A stretch of DNA of 64,000 nucleotides from Thioalkalivibrio halophilus (GCF_001995255.1 NZ_MUZR01000004.1:1-64000), one strand, 5' to 3'; positions 49,967-59,866 are shown, counted from the first letter of the stretch. Made by a program: numbers and translations. The notes: generated by a model from the letters alone, not told the origin.

Positions 49967-50600
49967 GCGCGGGGCGGGGGCCGCGGGGCGGCGTGGCCAC
50001 GAGTCCCGGGTCCGCATCATCGGCGGCGCGTGGCGGCGGCGCTGGCTGTCGGTGGCCGACGTGCAGGGCCTGCGTCCTACCGCCGACGCCCTGCGCGAGA
50101 CCCTGTTTAACTGGCTACAGCCGCATCTGCCCGGTGCGCGGGTGCTGGACCTGTACGCCGGTACCGGGGCCCTGGGGTTCGAGGCGGCCTCGCGCGGGGC
50201 GCAGTCGGTGCTGCTGGTGGAGCGCGACCGGCGTGCCGTCGCGCGGCTGCAGCAGGCCGTCGAAGAGCTGGGCGCCAGCGGCGTGGAGGTGCGCTGTGCC
50301 GATGCGGCGCGTCTGCTGGAGGCGGGCCCGGACGCCGCCGCCCCGTTCCACGTGGTGTTCCTCGACCCACCGTTCGAGCGCGACCTGCTCGCCCCGGCAC
50401 TGCGCACCCTGGCGGGCGGGGGCTGGCTGGCGCCCGGGGGGCGCGTGTATGTCGAGCTGGAAGCCCATCGCGACCCGGCGGAGGTGACGGGGGCGCAGTG
50501 GCACATCCTGCGCGAGCGCACCGCCGGACAGGCCCGCGGGCTGCTGCTGGAGCCGGCGGAGCCGCTTTTTTGCAGTGCCCCGGGGCATTCGCTACCGTAG
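49950..50600 (+). CDS. rsmD: RsmD, 16S rRNA (guanine-966-N2) methyltransferase
   Basis: A 216-residue enzyme with RIIGGAWR, RPTADALRETLFNWL, the SAM motif LDLYAGTGALGFEA and the catalytic DPPF. All are typical of RsmD. The GTG start at 49950 overlaps the previous gene by 17 bases, and a GAGG/GGTG-rich region lies ahead, so the exact start has some uncertainty; an extra basic leader (KNRRRGAGAAGRRG) precedes the core. It often lies next to M16 peptidase pairs in gammaproteobacteria. Confidence 0.95.
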   Translation: MAKNRRRGAGAAGRRGHESRVRIIGGAWRRRWLSVADVQGLRPTADALRETLFNWLQPHLPGARVLDLYAGTGALGFEAASRGAQSVLLVERDRRAVARLQQAVEELGASGVEVRCADAARLLEAGPDAAAPFHVVFLDPPFERDLLAPALRTLAGGGWLAPGGRVYVELEAHRDPAEVTGAQWHILRERTAGQARGLLLEPAEPLFCSAPGHSLP

Positions 50601-50696
50601 GATGATCCGTTCAAGGCATTTCCATCCGCGTGCGGGGCCGGCGTCAGCGTCCCACGACCCGGCCGCCACGCTACCCATGCAAAAGGGGAGTCATCC

Positions 50697-52319
50697 ATGG
50701 ATGAATCATCCACTCCCGGTCTGTCCCAGACCCGCGTCCGCGGTTTCGGGGTCATCTGCAGTCCGGTCTTCATCATCGCCAGCATCATCATCGTGGCCTT
50801 CGTGGTTTTCGGGGCGGCGTTTTCCGAGACGGCCGAGGGCCTGTTCGTGCAGACGCGCGACGGCATCTCCCGTTACCTCGGCTGGTACTACATGCTGGTG
50901 GTGACGATCTTCCTGATCTTTGCCCTGTACCTGATGTTCAGCCGCTACGGCGGGGTGCGTCTGGGCGATCAGTTCGAGGCGCCGCGGTTCAGTTACGCGT
51001 CCTGGTTCGCGATGCTGTTCTCCGCCGGCATGGGCATCGGGCTGCTGTTCTTCTCCATCGCCGAGCCGATGTACCACTACATGTCGCCGCCGCATGCCGA
51101 GGGTGAATCCAGCGCGGCGGCGATGGAGGCGATGCGCTACACCTTCTTCCACTGGGGGCTGCACGCCTGGGCGATCTACATCATCGTGGGCCTGTCGCTG
51201 GCGTATTACGCTTACCGGCACAATCTGCCGCTGCTGATCCGCTCCTCGCTGTACCCGTTCATCGGCGACCGCATCTACGGCCCGTGGGGACACCTGGTCG
51301 ACATCCTTGCGCTGTTCGGGACGATGTTCGGGGTCGCGACCTCGCTGGGCCTGGGCGTCATGCAGATCAACTCGGGCCTCAACTTCGTCTTCGGCATCGA
51401 GGAAAGCACGCTGAACCAGGTCGTGCTGGTCGCGATCATCACCCTGATCGCGGTGGGTTCCGTGGCCCTGGGCGTGGATCGCGGGATCAAACGGCTGTCA
51501 AACTTCAACATCGGCCTGAGCGTGGTGCTGATCGCGCTGCTGCTGGTGCTCGGGCCCACGCTGTTCATCCTGCGGACCCTGGTCGAATCCACCGGCGTCT
51601 ATGTCCAGAACCTGCCCGCGATGAGCCTGTGGGCCGATACCATCGAGGATTCCGGCTGGGCCACGACCTGGACCATCTTCTACTGGGGCTGGTGGATCTC
51701 CTGGGCGCCGTACGTCGGCATGTTCATCGCGCGGGTCTCGCGCGGGCGCACCATCCGCGAATTCGTGACCGGCGTGCTGCTGGCGCCGACCGCGGCCGGG
51801 TTCGTCTGGCTGTCGGTGTTCGGCGGCACGGCCATGGGCTTCCAGCTCGAAGGCGTGGCCGACGTGGCCGGGCAGGTCTCGGAGCAGATGGAGACCGCAC
51901 TGTTTCTGACCATCGAGGCCCTGCCGATGCTGGACTGGATGGCGATCGCGGTGATGAGCGCGGCAACCCTGCTGATCGTCACCTTCTTCGTCACCTCCTC
52001 GGACTCCGGTTCGCTGGTGATCGACACCCTGGCCTCGGGTGACGTGCGCAATCCCACCGTGACCCAGCGCGTGTACTGGGCCGTGGCCGAAGGGGTCGTG
52101 GCCTCGGTGCTGCTGGTGGCCGGGGGGCTGGGCGCGCTGCAGGCGGTGGCGATCAGTGTCGGTCTGCCGTTCTCCATCGTGATGCTGATCATGATGGTGG
52201 GGCTGTACCGTTCGCTGCAGCAGACCGAGGCGATCACGCCCAGCCGCTATCAGCGCGAAGCCCCTCCCCCGCACACGTTGTTCGGCTACACCGAAGACCT
52301 CGACCACAAGATCCGCTAG
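50697..52319 (+). CDS. BCCT-family osmolyte transporter
   Basis: A 540-residue inner-membrane transporter with twelve helices. GMGIGLLFFSIAEPMYHY, the BCCT motif of helix 3, and WWISWAPYVGMFIARVSRGRT, here noted in parts (WWISWAPYVG and FIARVSRGR), are the family signature with a substrate-binding Trp box. Such proteins import glycine betaine, choline or ectoine with sodium or protons. The C-terminal tail is short, so no large osmosensory domain is visible. ATG 50697 has AAAAGGGGAG ahead. Substrate not determinable. Confidence 0.93.
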   Translation: MDESSTPGLSQTRVRGFGVICSPVFIIASIIIVAFVVFGAAFSETAEGLFVQTRDGISRYLGWYYMLVVTIFLIFALYLMFSRYGGVRLGDQFEAPRFSYASWFAMLFSAGMGIGLLFFSIAEPMYHYMSPPHAEGESSAAAMEAMRYTFFHWGLHAWAIYIIVGLSLAYYAYRHNLPLLIRSSLYPFIGDRIYGPWGHLVDILALFGTMFGVATSLGLGVMQINSGLNFVFGIEESTLNQVVLVAIITLIAVGSVALGVDRGIKRLSNFNIGLSVVLIALLLVLGPTLFILRTLVESTGVYVQNLPAMSLWADTIEDSGWATTWTIFYWGWWISWAPYVGMFIARVSRGRTIREFVTGVLLAPTAAGFVWLSVFGGTAMGFQLEGVADVAGQVSEQMETALFLTIEALPMLDWMAIAVMSAATLLIVTFFVTSSDSGSLVIDTLASGDVRNPTVTQRVYWAVAEGVVASVLLVAGGLGALQAVAISVGLPFSIVMLIMMVGLYRSLQQTEAITPSRYQREAPPPHTLFGYTEDLDHKIR

Positions 52320-52328
52320 GAGGCATCG

Positions 52329-53207
52329 ATGTCACAGGTGGCACTGCTGGGCTGCGGGCTGATGGGAACCCCCATGGGCCTGCGGCTGATGGAGGCGGGG
52401 TTCCCGTTGCAGGCGTACAACCGTACGCCGGCGCGGGCCGAGGATCTGGTCCGCGCCGGCGCGACCGTGTATTCGACCCCCGACGGGGCGGTGCAGGGGG
52501 CGGACTGGGTGGTTCTGATGCTCAGTGATGCACGGGCCATCGAGGCCGTGCTCGCCGATCTTTCCCCGGGAACGGTCGACGGGCGCTGTTTCATCCAGAT
52601 GGGCACCATTCTGCCGGCCGAGAGCCGGGTCCTGGGCGAGCGCGTGCGCGCGGCGGGCGGTTGCTACGTGGAGGCCCCGGTGCTGGGGTCCATCCCCGAG
52701 GCGCGGGAGGGCCGGCTGCTGATCATGGCCGGCGCCGAGCATGACGTGGACGTGGAGCGGGCCGCCCCGGTGCTGGAAGCGCTGGGCAGTACCGTCCGGC
52801 ACGTGGGTGCGACCGGCCAGGGGGCGGCGCTGAAGCTGGCCTTCAATCAGCTGATCGCCAGCCTCACGGCGGCATTCTCCCTGAGTCTGGGGCTGGTGCG
52901 GCGCGAGGGCGTGGAGGTCGACACCTTCATGGAGATCCTGCGCGAAAGCGCCCTCTACGCACCCACCTTCGACAAGAAGCTGGACAAGATGTGCTCGGGG
53001 GACTTCGGCACCGCCAACTTCCCGGTCAAGCACCTGCTGAAGGACGTGCGCCTGACCCATCAGGCAGCCGCCGACGCGGGGCTGTCCGATCCCTGGTTGC
53101 CATTGCTGGCGGATCTGCTCGAACAGGCCGCCGATCGGGGGCTGGGCGATGCCGACTACTCGGCCATCTATTCGTCCATCGTGCCGGAGGCCGGCAACCG
53201 CAGCTGA
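52329..53207 (+). CDS. Beta-hydroxyacid dehydrogenase family (NAD(P)-dependent)
   Basis: A 292-residue enzyme. The N-terminal Rossmann motif is LGCGLMGTPMG; the substrate site is VEAPVLGS; the catalytic Lys is in GAALKLAFNQ (G-x3-K-x3-N). Family members include 3-hydroxyisobutyrate dehydrogenase, tartronate semialdehyde reductase and glyoxylate/succinic semialdehyde reductases; sequence alone does not fix which. The AGGAGG just before ATG 52329 is the strongest ribosome site in this region. It is convergent with the kinase-like gene at 53214. Confidence 0.9.
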   Translation: MSQVALLGCGLMGTPMGLRLMEAGFPLQAYNRTPARAEDLVRAGATVYSTPDGAVQGADWVVLMLSDARAIEAVLADLSPGTVDGRCFIQMGTILPAESRVLGERVRAAGGCYVEAPVLGSIPEAREGRLLIMAGAEHDVDVERAAPVLEALGSTVRHVGATGQGAALKLAFNQLIASLTAAFSLSLGLVRREGVEVDTFMEILRESALYAPTFDKKLDKMCSGDFGTANFPVKHLLKDVRLTHQAAADAGLSDPWLPLLADLLEQAADRGLGDADYSAIYSSIVPEAGNRS

Positions 53208-53213
53208 CCCGCG

Positions 53214-54119
53214 TCAGCGCACTTCGGCGAGCAGCTGCTGTGCCATGCGATCGGCCTGCGAGCCGTAGCCGCCGCCGAACAGGTGGTCGTGGTTGAGGAT
53301 GTGGTACAGGTTGTACAGCGTCCGGCGGGTGGCATAGCCCGGATCCAGCGGCCGCTGTTCGGCGTAGGCCGCGAAGAAGTCCCGCCCGGGGTGGCCGAAC
53401 AGCTCCATCATCGCCAGGTCGGCCTCCGGGTCGCCGTAATAGGTGGCCGGGTCGAACAGCGTCGGCCGGCCGTCGCCGAGGAAGTCCCAGTTGCCGCTCC
53501 ACAGATCGCCGTGCAGCAGGGACGGCTGCGGGCGGTAGTCGGTGAAGAAGCCGTCCAGGCGTTCCTCCAGCTCGGCCAGGGTGTCCAGACGCCCGCGTGG
53601 GGCCCCGCGGTCGCGGGCCAGGCGACGCTGGAATCCCAGGCGCTCCTCGCGATAGAAATCCACCCAGTCCGCATGCGGCCGATTGGACTGCGGCGTGGAT
53701 CCGATGAAATTGTCCTCGTCGAGGCCGAAGCGGCTGGCGGTATGCCCGTGCATGTCCGTGATGCCACGCGCCAGCGCCACCGCGTCGCGCGGGCCGCCCA
53801 GGTCCAGGTCCTCGATGATCAGGAAGCGGGCCCCGCCGGCCTCGCCGGTGCCGATGACCTCCGGGATCTTGAGCACCTCGCAGCGCTGCAGCTCGGTCAG
53901 CCCGCGGGCCTCGGCGGCGAACATGCCGGCGTGGTCGCCACGGTTGAGCTTGACGAAGAAACGGCGGCCGTCGGTGCCCTCCAGACGCAGGGCCTGGTTG
54001 ATGGAGCCGCCGGAGCGCGCGCTGCGGCCTGTCGCCTCGAACGGCACTCCGGTATGGTCCGTGATGCACCGGGCCAGGGCGGCGGTCAGGTCGTCGTCCC
54101 GTGCGCTGCTTCGCGTCAT
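53214..54119 (-). CDS. Fructosamine kinase family protein
   Basis: A 301-residue kinase-fold protein. The N lobe has FFVKLN with the ATP-binding Lys; the C lobe has LLHGDLWSGN (catalytic loop) and LFDPATYYGDPEADLAM (metal site), both diagnostic for fructosamine/ketosamine-3-kinases. They phosphorylate sugars attached to protein amines and so reverse glycation. I chose the ATG at 54117-54119; an in-frame upstream ATG near 54161 would add 14 residues. It is divergent from the hemoglobin gene, 71 bases away. Confidence 0.92.
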   Translation of the reverse strand: MTRSSARDDDLTAALARCITDHTGVPFEATGRSARSGGSINQALRLEGTDGRRFFVKLNRGDHAGMFAAEARGLTELQRCEVLKIPEVIGTGEAGGARFLIIEDLDLGGPRDAVALARGITDMHGHTASRFGLDEDNFIGSTPQSNRPHADWVDFYREERLGFQRRLARDRGAPRGRLDTLAELEERLDGFFTDYRPQPSLLHGDLWSGNWDFLGDGRPTLFDPATYYGDPEADLAMMELFGHPGRDFFAAYAEQRPLDPGYATRRTLYNLYHILNHDHLFGGGYGSQADRMAQQLLAEVR

Positions 54120-54190
54120 GCGTCTGTCTCCCGTGGCGGATGTGGCTGACAGGTTAACCACTACACACCCCGAACGTCAGGAGTCCCGAG

Positions 54191-54574
54191 ATGGCCTTCC
54201 GCAAACTGGAACCGCTGTGCGACAAGATCGGGGCGGACCAGATCCGCGCCGTGATCGACGAGTTTTACCGCCGGGTGTCGGCCGATCCCCGGATCGGGCA
54301 CCACTTCGAGCGCATCGAGGATTTCGAGGATCACGTGCGCCGGATCAGCGATTTCTGGTACCAGAACCTGGGCGGGCGTCTGGAACAGCCTCCGACCATC
54401 GACATGGTGGGCAAGCACGCGCCGCTGAAGCTGACCGAAGACGATCTTCAGGCCTGGATGGAGCACTTCCGCGCGACCACCGACGAGATGCTGGATCCGG
54501 CGCACGCGAAGGAATGGCAGCAGCTGGCCGAGGGTATCGCCAGCCGCATGCGTCAGGACATCCTGACCGGCTGA
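54191..54574 (+). CDS. Group III truncated hemoglobin
   Basis: A 127-residue globin. IRAVIDEFYRRVSADPRIGHHFE and FWYQNLGG (given by their cores FYRRVSADP and FWYQNL) mark the trHb fold, and the HAPLKLT segment supplies the proximal His. Group III members bind O2, CO or NO tightly; roles in peroxide or NO stress are reported for relatives. In a cbb3 microaerobe it may protect the oxidase. GAG near the ATG serves as ribosome site. Confidence 0.9.
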   Translation: MAFRKLEPLCDKIGADQIRAVIDEFYRRVSADPRIGHHFERIEDFEDHVRRISDFWYQNLGGRLEQPPTIDMVGKHAPLKLTEDDLQAWMEHFRATTDEMLDPAHAKEWQQLAEGIASRMRQDILTG

Positions 54575-54581
54575 GGCGGCG

Positions 54582-56675
54582 TCAGCAGGGGGCCGCGCCG
54601 CCGCCGGGAAAGCCGCAGTAGCCGCGATTCAGGGCGATGTCGTCCCCGCCGTGCACCTCGCGCAGATGGGCCTGACGGGCCTCGGCCAGGTGCGATTCCG
54701 CGGTGACCGGGTACAGCAGGCTGGCCATCGACGGCGGTTCCTGGCCGAGACGCACGGCGTACAGGATGCGGTAGGCGTACACCCGGCGGATGTACTTGCG
54801 GGTCTCGGAGAACGGGATCAGTTCCGCCCAGATGTCCGCATCCAGGGTCTCGCCGTCTTCCGGCAGCCATTGCCGGACCCGGTGGGCCCCGGCGTTGTAG
54901 GCGGCGGTGGACAGCAGCCCGTGGCCGCCGAAGCGCTCCTGATTGCGCCCGAGATAGTAGGTGCCCAGGCGGGCATTGTTCGCGGGCTCGAGGATGTCCC
55001 AGTCGGAATTCACCTGCACGCCCGCGGCCGAGGCGATGTTGCGCCCGGTGGCCGGCATGATCTGCATGATGCCCAGTGCGCCCGCGTGTGAACGCACGTC
55101 ATGCAGGAATGCGCTCTCCTGGCGCGCGACCGCCATGGCCCAGGCCGGATCAATGCCCTGGTCGCGGGCGCCGGCAACGATCAGATCGTCGAAGGCCAGC
55201 GGAAAGCGCAGTTCGACATCGTCCCACTGGCGCGCGCGGGCCACGGTGAAGATCGCCCGGTCGTACCAGCCCCATTCGGCGAACTCGTGTGCCGCGGCCA
55301 CCCGCTCGTCGTTGTCCATGCGCGCGACCGCATGCTGCCATTCGCGCCGCGCCTCGGCGTGGCGATCCAGCCGCAGTAGTTCGCGCATCCGCAGCATCGC
55401 GGGCTGGTTGCGTACGCGCACCCGCAGGCCGTTGTCCAGATCCGCGCGCCGATGTCCGATACGGTAAGGCTGCCCGATCCGGTCGGCGGCGAGAAACCCG
55501 TGGAAATTGCGTTCGGTGGCGGCCCGCTCGTAATGATCGCGGGCGCTGTCCGCATTGCCCAGGGCCTCTTCGGCGCGCGCGAACCAGTAGTGCCACTGGG
55601 CCTCTTCGCGGGTTTCGCGCGGCATGGCGCGGACCGCGTCGCGCACGGTTTCCCAGTCCCCCGCCCGCAGGGCCACGCGTACCTGCCACTGGCGCAGCTG
55701 GGCGTCGAAGACCTCTTCGTCCAGTCCGGCGAGGAACTCGGGGGCCTCGTCGCGGTAGCGCACCGCCAGGCGCAGGCCCAGGGCGTGGGCCACCGCGTTG
55801 CGGCCGTCGCTATCCAGGGTCGCCGGGCCGTTCGCGGCCCGCTCCTGCCAGGCGTCCAGGGCGGCGTCCAGGTCGGAGCGGATCCAGCGTTTCCAGGCGT
55901 CCTCGGCCATGGGGCCGGCCTGCGGGTGGTCGCCGGCGTCGAAGTCGGCCCGGGCGACCCGACGCGGCCGTTCCCGGAGGTTGAGCCAGCGCTCGGCCCA
56001 GGCTTCGTCGTCACGGTCGAGGTAGCGGCGCAGGTAGCGGGCCAGCCCGGTCTGGCCGGCGTCCATGGCGAGGGCGAAGCGCTGCATCGCCAGTTCACTG
56101 GTCAGGCCGTCGGCATCCCGCCAGGCGTCCAGAGCCGGGTCACAGGCCGAGGGCCGCGAATGGCCGTGCAGCCAGATCGACTCGATGTCCTCCAGCGCGG
56201 CGTCGTCCTCGCCTCGGTCCAGCAGGGCCTGGCGGCGATGGCAGTCCTGGGTCACCCCCATGGAACGCTGGTCGTCGACCATCTCCAGCAGGGTATCCCA
56301 TTCGGATTCCTCGCCCAGATGGCGCAGGTAGTTGGCGTACAGGCGGTCGGCCAGCGGGGTATCGCCGTGATGCTCGAGGAATTCCCGCACCGCGTCGGGC
56401 TCCGCACGCCCGAGGTTGCGGGCGAGGCGGCGGTAGTCGAGATACGGGGCCAGGGGGTAATCGGCCAGGGTCTCGCGGGCGCGCTCGAACGCCTCGGTGT
56501 GGCCGCGATTGAGCGCCCGTTCGGCGGTGACGAACAGGCCGCGCTCGAAGGCGTAGCGAGTTTCTTCCGCGCCGGAACCGGAGTCCGCGGCAGAAGGGCC
56601 GCCGACCAGCAGGGTCAGGGTCATGGCGAGGACCATGCCGGGGGTGCCGGCGATCAGCCGCTGACGAATGCGCAT
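54582..56675 (-). CDS. Soluble lytic murein transglycosylase
   Basis: A 697-residue periplasmic enzyme with signal peptide (about 1-30, ending GGPSAAD), a superhelical U/L domain (about 40-480) and a C-terminal SLT domain (about 500-650). The catalytic Glu is in ARQESAF, with GIMQIMPATG and YNAG downstream. It cleaves glycan strands to 1,6-anhydro products. A 5'-flanking AGGAG lies eight bases from the ATG. It is convergent with the hemoglobin gene, seven bases away. Confidence 0.93.
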   Translation of the reverse strand: MRIRQRLIAGTPGMVLAMTLTLLVGGPSAADSGSGAEETRYAFERGLFVTAERALNRGHTEAFERARETLADYPLAPYLDYRRLARNLGRAEPDAVREFLEHHGDTPLADRLYANYLRHLGEESEWDTLLEMVDDQRSMGVTQDCHRRQALLDRGEDDAALEDIESIWLHGHSRPSACDPALDAWRDADGLTSELAMQRFALAMDAGQTGLARYLRRYLDRDDEAWAERWLNLRERPRRVARADFDAGDHPQAGPMAEDAWKRWIRSDLDAALDAWQERAANGPATLDSDGRNAVAHALGLRLAVRYRDEAPEFLAGLDEEVFDAQLRQWQVRVALRAGDWETVRDAVRAMPRETREEAQWHYWFARAEEALGNADSARDHYERAATERNFHGFLAADRIGQPYRIGHRRADLDNGLRVRVRNQPAMLRMRELLRLDRHAEARREWQHAVARMDNDERVAAAHEFAEWGWYDRAIFTVARARQWDDVELRFPLAFDDLIVAGARDQGIDPAWAMAVARQESAFLHDVRSHAGALGIMQIMPATGRNIASAAGVQVNSDWDILEPANNARLGTYYLGRNQERFGGHGLLSTAAYNAGAHRVRQWLPEDGETLDADIWAELIPFSETRKYIRRVYAYRILYAVRLGQEPPSMASLLYPVTAESHLAEARQAHLREVHGGDDIALNRGYCGFPGGGAAPC

Positions 56676-56783
56676 GCCTGTGTCTCCTGAGCCTCCGCGT
56701 ATTCCACCATCATCCGTCAGGTCCGGCGGGCTGGCAATCCCCGCGCCCGTGTTTTGCGCGGCATGACGCGCAATGCCGTCCGA

Positions 56784-57326
56784 TCAGCCGGAAAGCAGCA
56801 GGCTCTCGCCGCGGGCCAGCCCGTCGAGGGTCCAGGAGGCGACGCGGTAGCGCACCAGGCGCAGGGTGGGGTGGCCGACCGTCGCGGTCATCCGCCGGAC
56901 CTGACGGTTGCGCCCTTCGTAAAGGGTGATCGCAAGCCAGCGGGTGGGGATGTGGCGGCGAAAGCGCACCGGCGGGTCGCGTTCCGGCAGGTCCGGTGGG
57001 TCCATACGGTCGACCTTCGCCGGCAGGGTGAGTCCGTCGCGCAGTTCGACCCCGGTGCGCAGGGCCTCCAGCGCGGCCTCGTCGGGCTCGCCTTCCACCT
57101 GCACCCAGTAGGTCTTGCCCGCGGAGTCGGGGCCGGGGCGGGTGATGCGGGCGTTCAGAGCGCCATCGTCGGTGAGCACCAGAAGGCCCTCGGAATCGCG
57201 GTCCAGACGTCCGGCCGGGTGCACGCCGGGCAGGTCGATGTAATCGGCCAGGGTGGGACGGCCCTCGCGGTCGGTGAACTGGCTGAGCACGCCCCAGGGC
57301 TTGTGGAGCAGCAGGATCCGGCTCAT
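56784..57326 (-). CDS. rluE: RluE-type 23S rRNA pseudouridine synthase
   Basis: A 180-residue enzyme of the RsuA family without an S4 domain. The catalytic Asp is in [11 protein letters not shown], with KTYWVQVEG and the later [10 protein letters not shown]. RluE in E. coli (217 residues) makes pseudouridine 2457. Absence of S4 distinguishes it from RluB/RluF/RsuA. It is one base from the DUF1007 gene and clearly in one operon. Confidence 0.9.
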   Translation of the reverse strand: MSRILLLHKPWGVLSQFTDREGRPTLADYIDLPGVHPAGRLDRDSEGLLVLTDDGALNARITRPGPDSAGKTYWVQVEGEPDEAALEALRTGVELRDGLTLPAKVDRMDPPDLPERDPPVRFRRHIPTRWLAITLYEGRNRQVRRMTATVGHPTLRLVRYRVASWTLDGLARGESLLLSG

Positions 57327-57327
57327 G

Positions 57328-57993
57328 TCAGTCGCAGCGCAGGGTCACCCGGTCGGCGAAATGGCGCCCGAGGTTCTCCTCGGGCTCCGCGCCATAGTCC
57401 AGGGCCATGGCGCGGGCGACCATCGCCGGGTCGGGCCGTGGCCGGTCGACCTCGACTTCGCATTCCGGTGCCCCGCGCACCTGCGGAGGGCGTTCGTCAG
57501 GGTGCAGGATCTCGATGAAATAGGTGGGATCAAAGACGCGGTAAGCCACCGGCGTCCGCGCCGGGTCGGGCGCACCCTCGAGCGCCAGGGTGAAGCGGTA
57601 TTCCAGGGTGTCTCCGTCCTTTTCCATCCGCGCCTCGCCCTCCGGCCGCACCTCGATCGCGTGGCCTTCGGCCTCGAAGTGTGTGTACCAGTCGTATTCC
57701 TCCAGATTGTCGAGGATCTCGCGCGCCAGCGCGTTCAGGCGCTCGACGTCGCTGTCGCCCTCCTGGTGGGCCAGGGCGTCTTCGTGGAGGTATTCGGAGT
57801 ACATCGGGTCGAATTGCCACAGGTGATGCATGCGCACCAGCTGGCCGGTGGCGTCGCGCTCGAAATCGACCTCGAGATCGATCCAGGCGTGCGGATGGGC
57901 GGCTGCGGTGCCGGGCAGGCCGGCCGTCGCGGCCAGCAGCAGGAATGCGGCAAGGCGCGTCGCCAGGCGCGGTTGAATGCGGACCGGGTTCAT
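57328..57993 (-). CDS. DUF1007 family periplasmic protein
   Basis: A 221-residue exported protein: signal peptide ending PGTAAA, then the family's [11 protein letters not shown] start, a potential metal-binding His cluster, and a highly acidic beta-rich body. DUF1007 genes often accompany nickel/cobalt exporters of the NicO type, which are not seen here. Its ATG overlaps the exonuclease stop by four bases. Function unknown. Confidence 0.85.
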   Translation of the reverse strand: MNPVRIQPRLATRLAAFLLLAATAGLPGTAAAHPHAWIDLEVDFERDATGQLVRMHHLWQFDPMYSEYLHEDALAHQEGDSDVERLNALAREILDNLEEYDWYTHFEAEGHAIEVRPEGEARMEKDGDTLEYRFTLALEGAPDPARTPVAYRVFDPTYFIEILHPDERPPQVRGAPECEVEVDRPRPDPAMVARAMALDYGAEPEENLGRHFADRVTLRCD

Positions 57994-58934
57994 GCCGGGA
58001 TGGCCTCCGGGGTCGGGGCGGCCACATGCAGCAGCCGCTCGTGGTAGTCGGGGTGCACGCCGAGGTCATGCAGCCGGGCGTGTATGTCACTGACCGGTCC
58101 GCGCGGCTGCAGTTCGGCGGGCAGATCGGAACCCCGGGGGAGTCCCGGGACGTCGTCCACCAGACCGGTCAGCCGGCGCGACAGGCGCAGGCGTTCGGGA
58201 TCGGCGGCGATCGCCTGCGCGAGGGCGGTGGCGCGGCGCAGGTTGCAGCGGCGAACCGCGTCGGGATCGGCAAGCACGCTTTCCAGGTCACCCAGGCGGC
58301 GCAGGATGCGGGCCGCTCCGCGCGGCCCCAGTCCGTGGATGCCCGGGATGTTGTCGCTGCGGTCACCGGCCAGAGCCAGCAGGTCGGCCACCTGGTCGGG
58401 GCGCACGCGCAGGCGTTTCTCGAGGGCCCGGCGGTCCATGGGCCGGCCGCGTTCCGGGTCGTGCAGGTGGTCCCGGTCGCCGAGGATGGTCTGTGCCAGA
58501 TCTTTGTCGGCGCTCATCACCGCGACCGGCAGTCCCGCCGTGCGCGCGTTGCGGGTCAGGGTGGCGATCAGATCGTCGGCCTCGTATTCGGGGTGTGAGA
58601 AGCGGGCCAGCCCGAGGGCGTCCAGCAGCTCGCCGATCCGCTCGAACTGAGCCCGCAGTTCGGGGGGTGCCGGCGGACGATGGGCCTTGTACCCGGGGTC
58701 GAGGCGGTGGCGGAAACCGCGCCGCAGCGAGGTGTCGAAACAGAAGCCCAGCGGCCCCGGGGCACGCCGTGGCAACCACTGGCACAGGGAGTGGACGAAG
58801 CCGTGCAGCGCACCGCCGGGCCGGCCCTGCGGGTCGGGGTCGAGGCCGCGCGCGAACCAGGCACGGAACACGAAGATGCTGGTGTCCACGACCGTGCAGG
58901 TCGGGCACGGGGCGGGGTCACTGCAGGCGTTCAA
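57990..58934 (-). CDS. 5'-3' exonuclease (PolA N-terminal/Xni type)
   Basis: A stand-alone FEN-like nuclease of about 314 residues. It has VVDTSIFVFRAW, EADDLIATL, SADKDLAQ, and the helix-hairpin-helix DRSDNIPGIHGLGPRGAA (in parts SDNIPGIHG and LGPRGAA), the set of acidic metal ligands and DNA-binding motif. The start is uncertain: TTG 58934 has AAGGA but only two bases away, and it overlaps the mdh stop; GTG 58889 lacks a ribosome site and begins just before the core. No polymerase domain is present. It could help with Okazaki or flap processing. Confidence 0.82.
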   Translation of the reverse strand: MNACSDPAPCPTCTVVDTSIFVFRAWFARGLDPDPQGRPGGALHGFVHSLCQWLPRRAPGPLGFCFDTSLRRGFRHRLDPGYKAHRPPAPPELRAQFERIGELLDALGLARFSHPEYEADDLIATLTRNARTAGLPVAVMSADKDLAQTILGDRDHLHDPERGRPMDRRALEKRLRVRPDQVADLLALAGDRSDNIPGIHGLGPRGAARILRRLGDLESVLADPDAVRRCNLRRATALAQAIAADPERLRLSRRLTGLVDDVPGLPRGSDLPAELQPRGPVSDIHARLHDLGVHPDYHERLLHVAAPTPEAIPA

Positions 58935-59841
58935 GATCCTTCCGGATGCCGGCGATGGAACGCTCGAGATCCGCCTGTTCGTCGGCCTGGAGATCCAGTT
59001 CCACGATGCGTTCCATGCCCCCCTGGCCGAGGATGCAGGGGACGCCGGTGGCGACATCGCGCTGGCCGTATTCGCCGTCCAGCAGCGCGACCGTGGGCAG
59101 GACCCGGCGCCGGTCGAGGGCGATCGCCTCGACCATCTCGGCGATCGCCGCGGCCGGGGCCGCATAGGCGCTGGAGGTCTGCTTGAGGGCGAGGATCTCG
59201 GCGCCGCCGTGGCGGGTGCGCTCGACGATGGAGTCGAGGGTTTCGCGGTCGAGGAACCGGTCCAGCGGGATGCCGTTGACATGCGAGTAGCGCAGCAGCG
59301 GGACCATGGCGTCGCCATGCCCGCCCAGCACCAGGGCCTGGATGTCGTGCACCGACAGGCCGGTCTCCAGCGCGATGAAGGCGGCCATGCGCGAGGTGTC
59401 CAGCACGCCCGCCTGGCCCATGATCCGGTCGCGGCTCCAGCCGGTCTGCTGCGCCGCGCGCCAGGTGAGCACGTCCACCGGATTGGAGACCACCAGCAGG
59501 CGGCTGTCGGGGGCGTGGCGCCGGACCTGGTCGAGGATTTCGTCGAGGATCGCGACGTTCTTGTCGAGGACATCGGAGCGCGACATGCCCGGCTTGCGTG
59601 GCAGCCCGGCGGTGATGATCACCAGTTCCGCACCGGCGATGACGTCCGCCTCGTGGGAACCGGTCAGGCGGGTGTCGAAGCCCAGCAGGGGCGCGGTCTC
59701 CTGGATATCCAGTGCGGCCCCGGCGGCGGTCCCTTCATGGACATCCAGCAGCGCGATCTCGCGGGCGAGGTCACGGCGGGCAAGGAACTGCGCGGTGGAT
59801 TCCCCCACCCGCCCGGCTCCGACGATGGCGATCTTCTGCAT
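58918..59841 (-). CDS. mdh: Malate dehydrogenase (LDH-like type)
   Basis: A 307-residue NAD-dependent enzyme. GAGRVGESTA (cofactor), LLDVHEG with the Asp for NAD preference, the substrate-specificity loop GLPRKPGMSR, SNPVDVLT and the catalytic His in LGGHGDAM. The Arg-rich active-site loop and length identify the MDH type 3 group rather than E. coli-type MDH. It interconverts malate and oxaloacetate and precedes the exonuclease gene. Confidence 0.93.
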   Translation of the reverse strand: MQKIAIVGAGRVGESTAQFLARRDLAREIALLDVHEGTAAGAALDIQETAPLLGFDTRLTGSHEADVIAGAELVIITAGLPRKPGMSRSDVLDKNVAILDEILDQVRRHAPDSRLLVVSNPVDVLTWRAAQQTGWSRDRIMGQAGVLDTSRMAAFIALETGLSVHDIQALVLGGHGDAMVPLLRYSHVNGIPLDRFLDRETLDSIVERTRHGGAEILALKQTSSAYAAPAAAIAEMVEAIALDRRRVLPTVALLDGEYGQRDVATGVPCILGQGGMERIVELDLQADEQADLERSIAGIRKDLERLQ

Positions 59842-59866
59842 GGCCTGCGCTCCTCGGACTGTGTGT

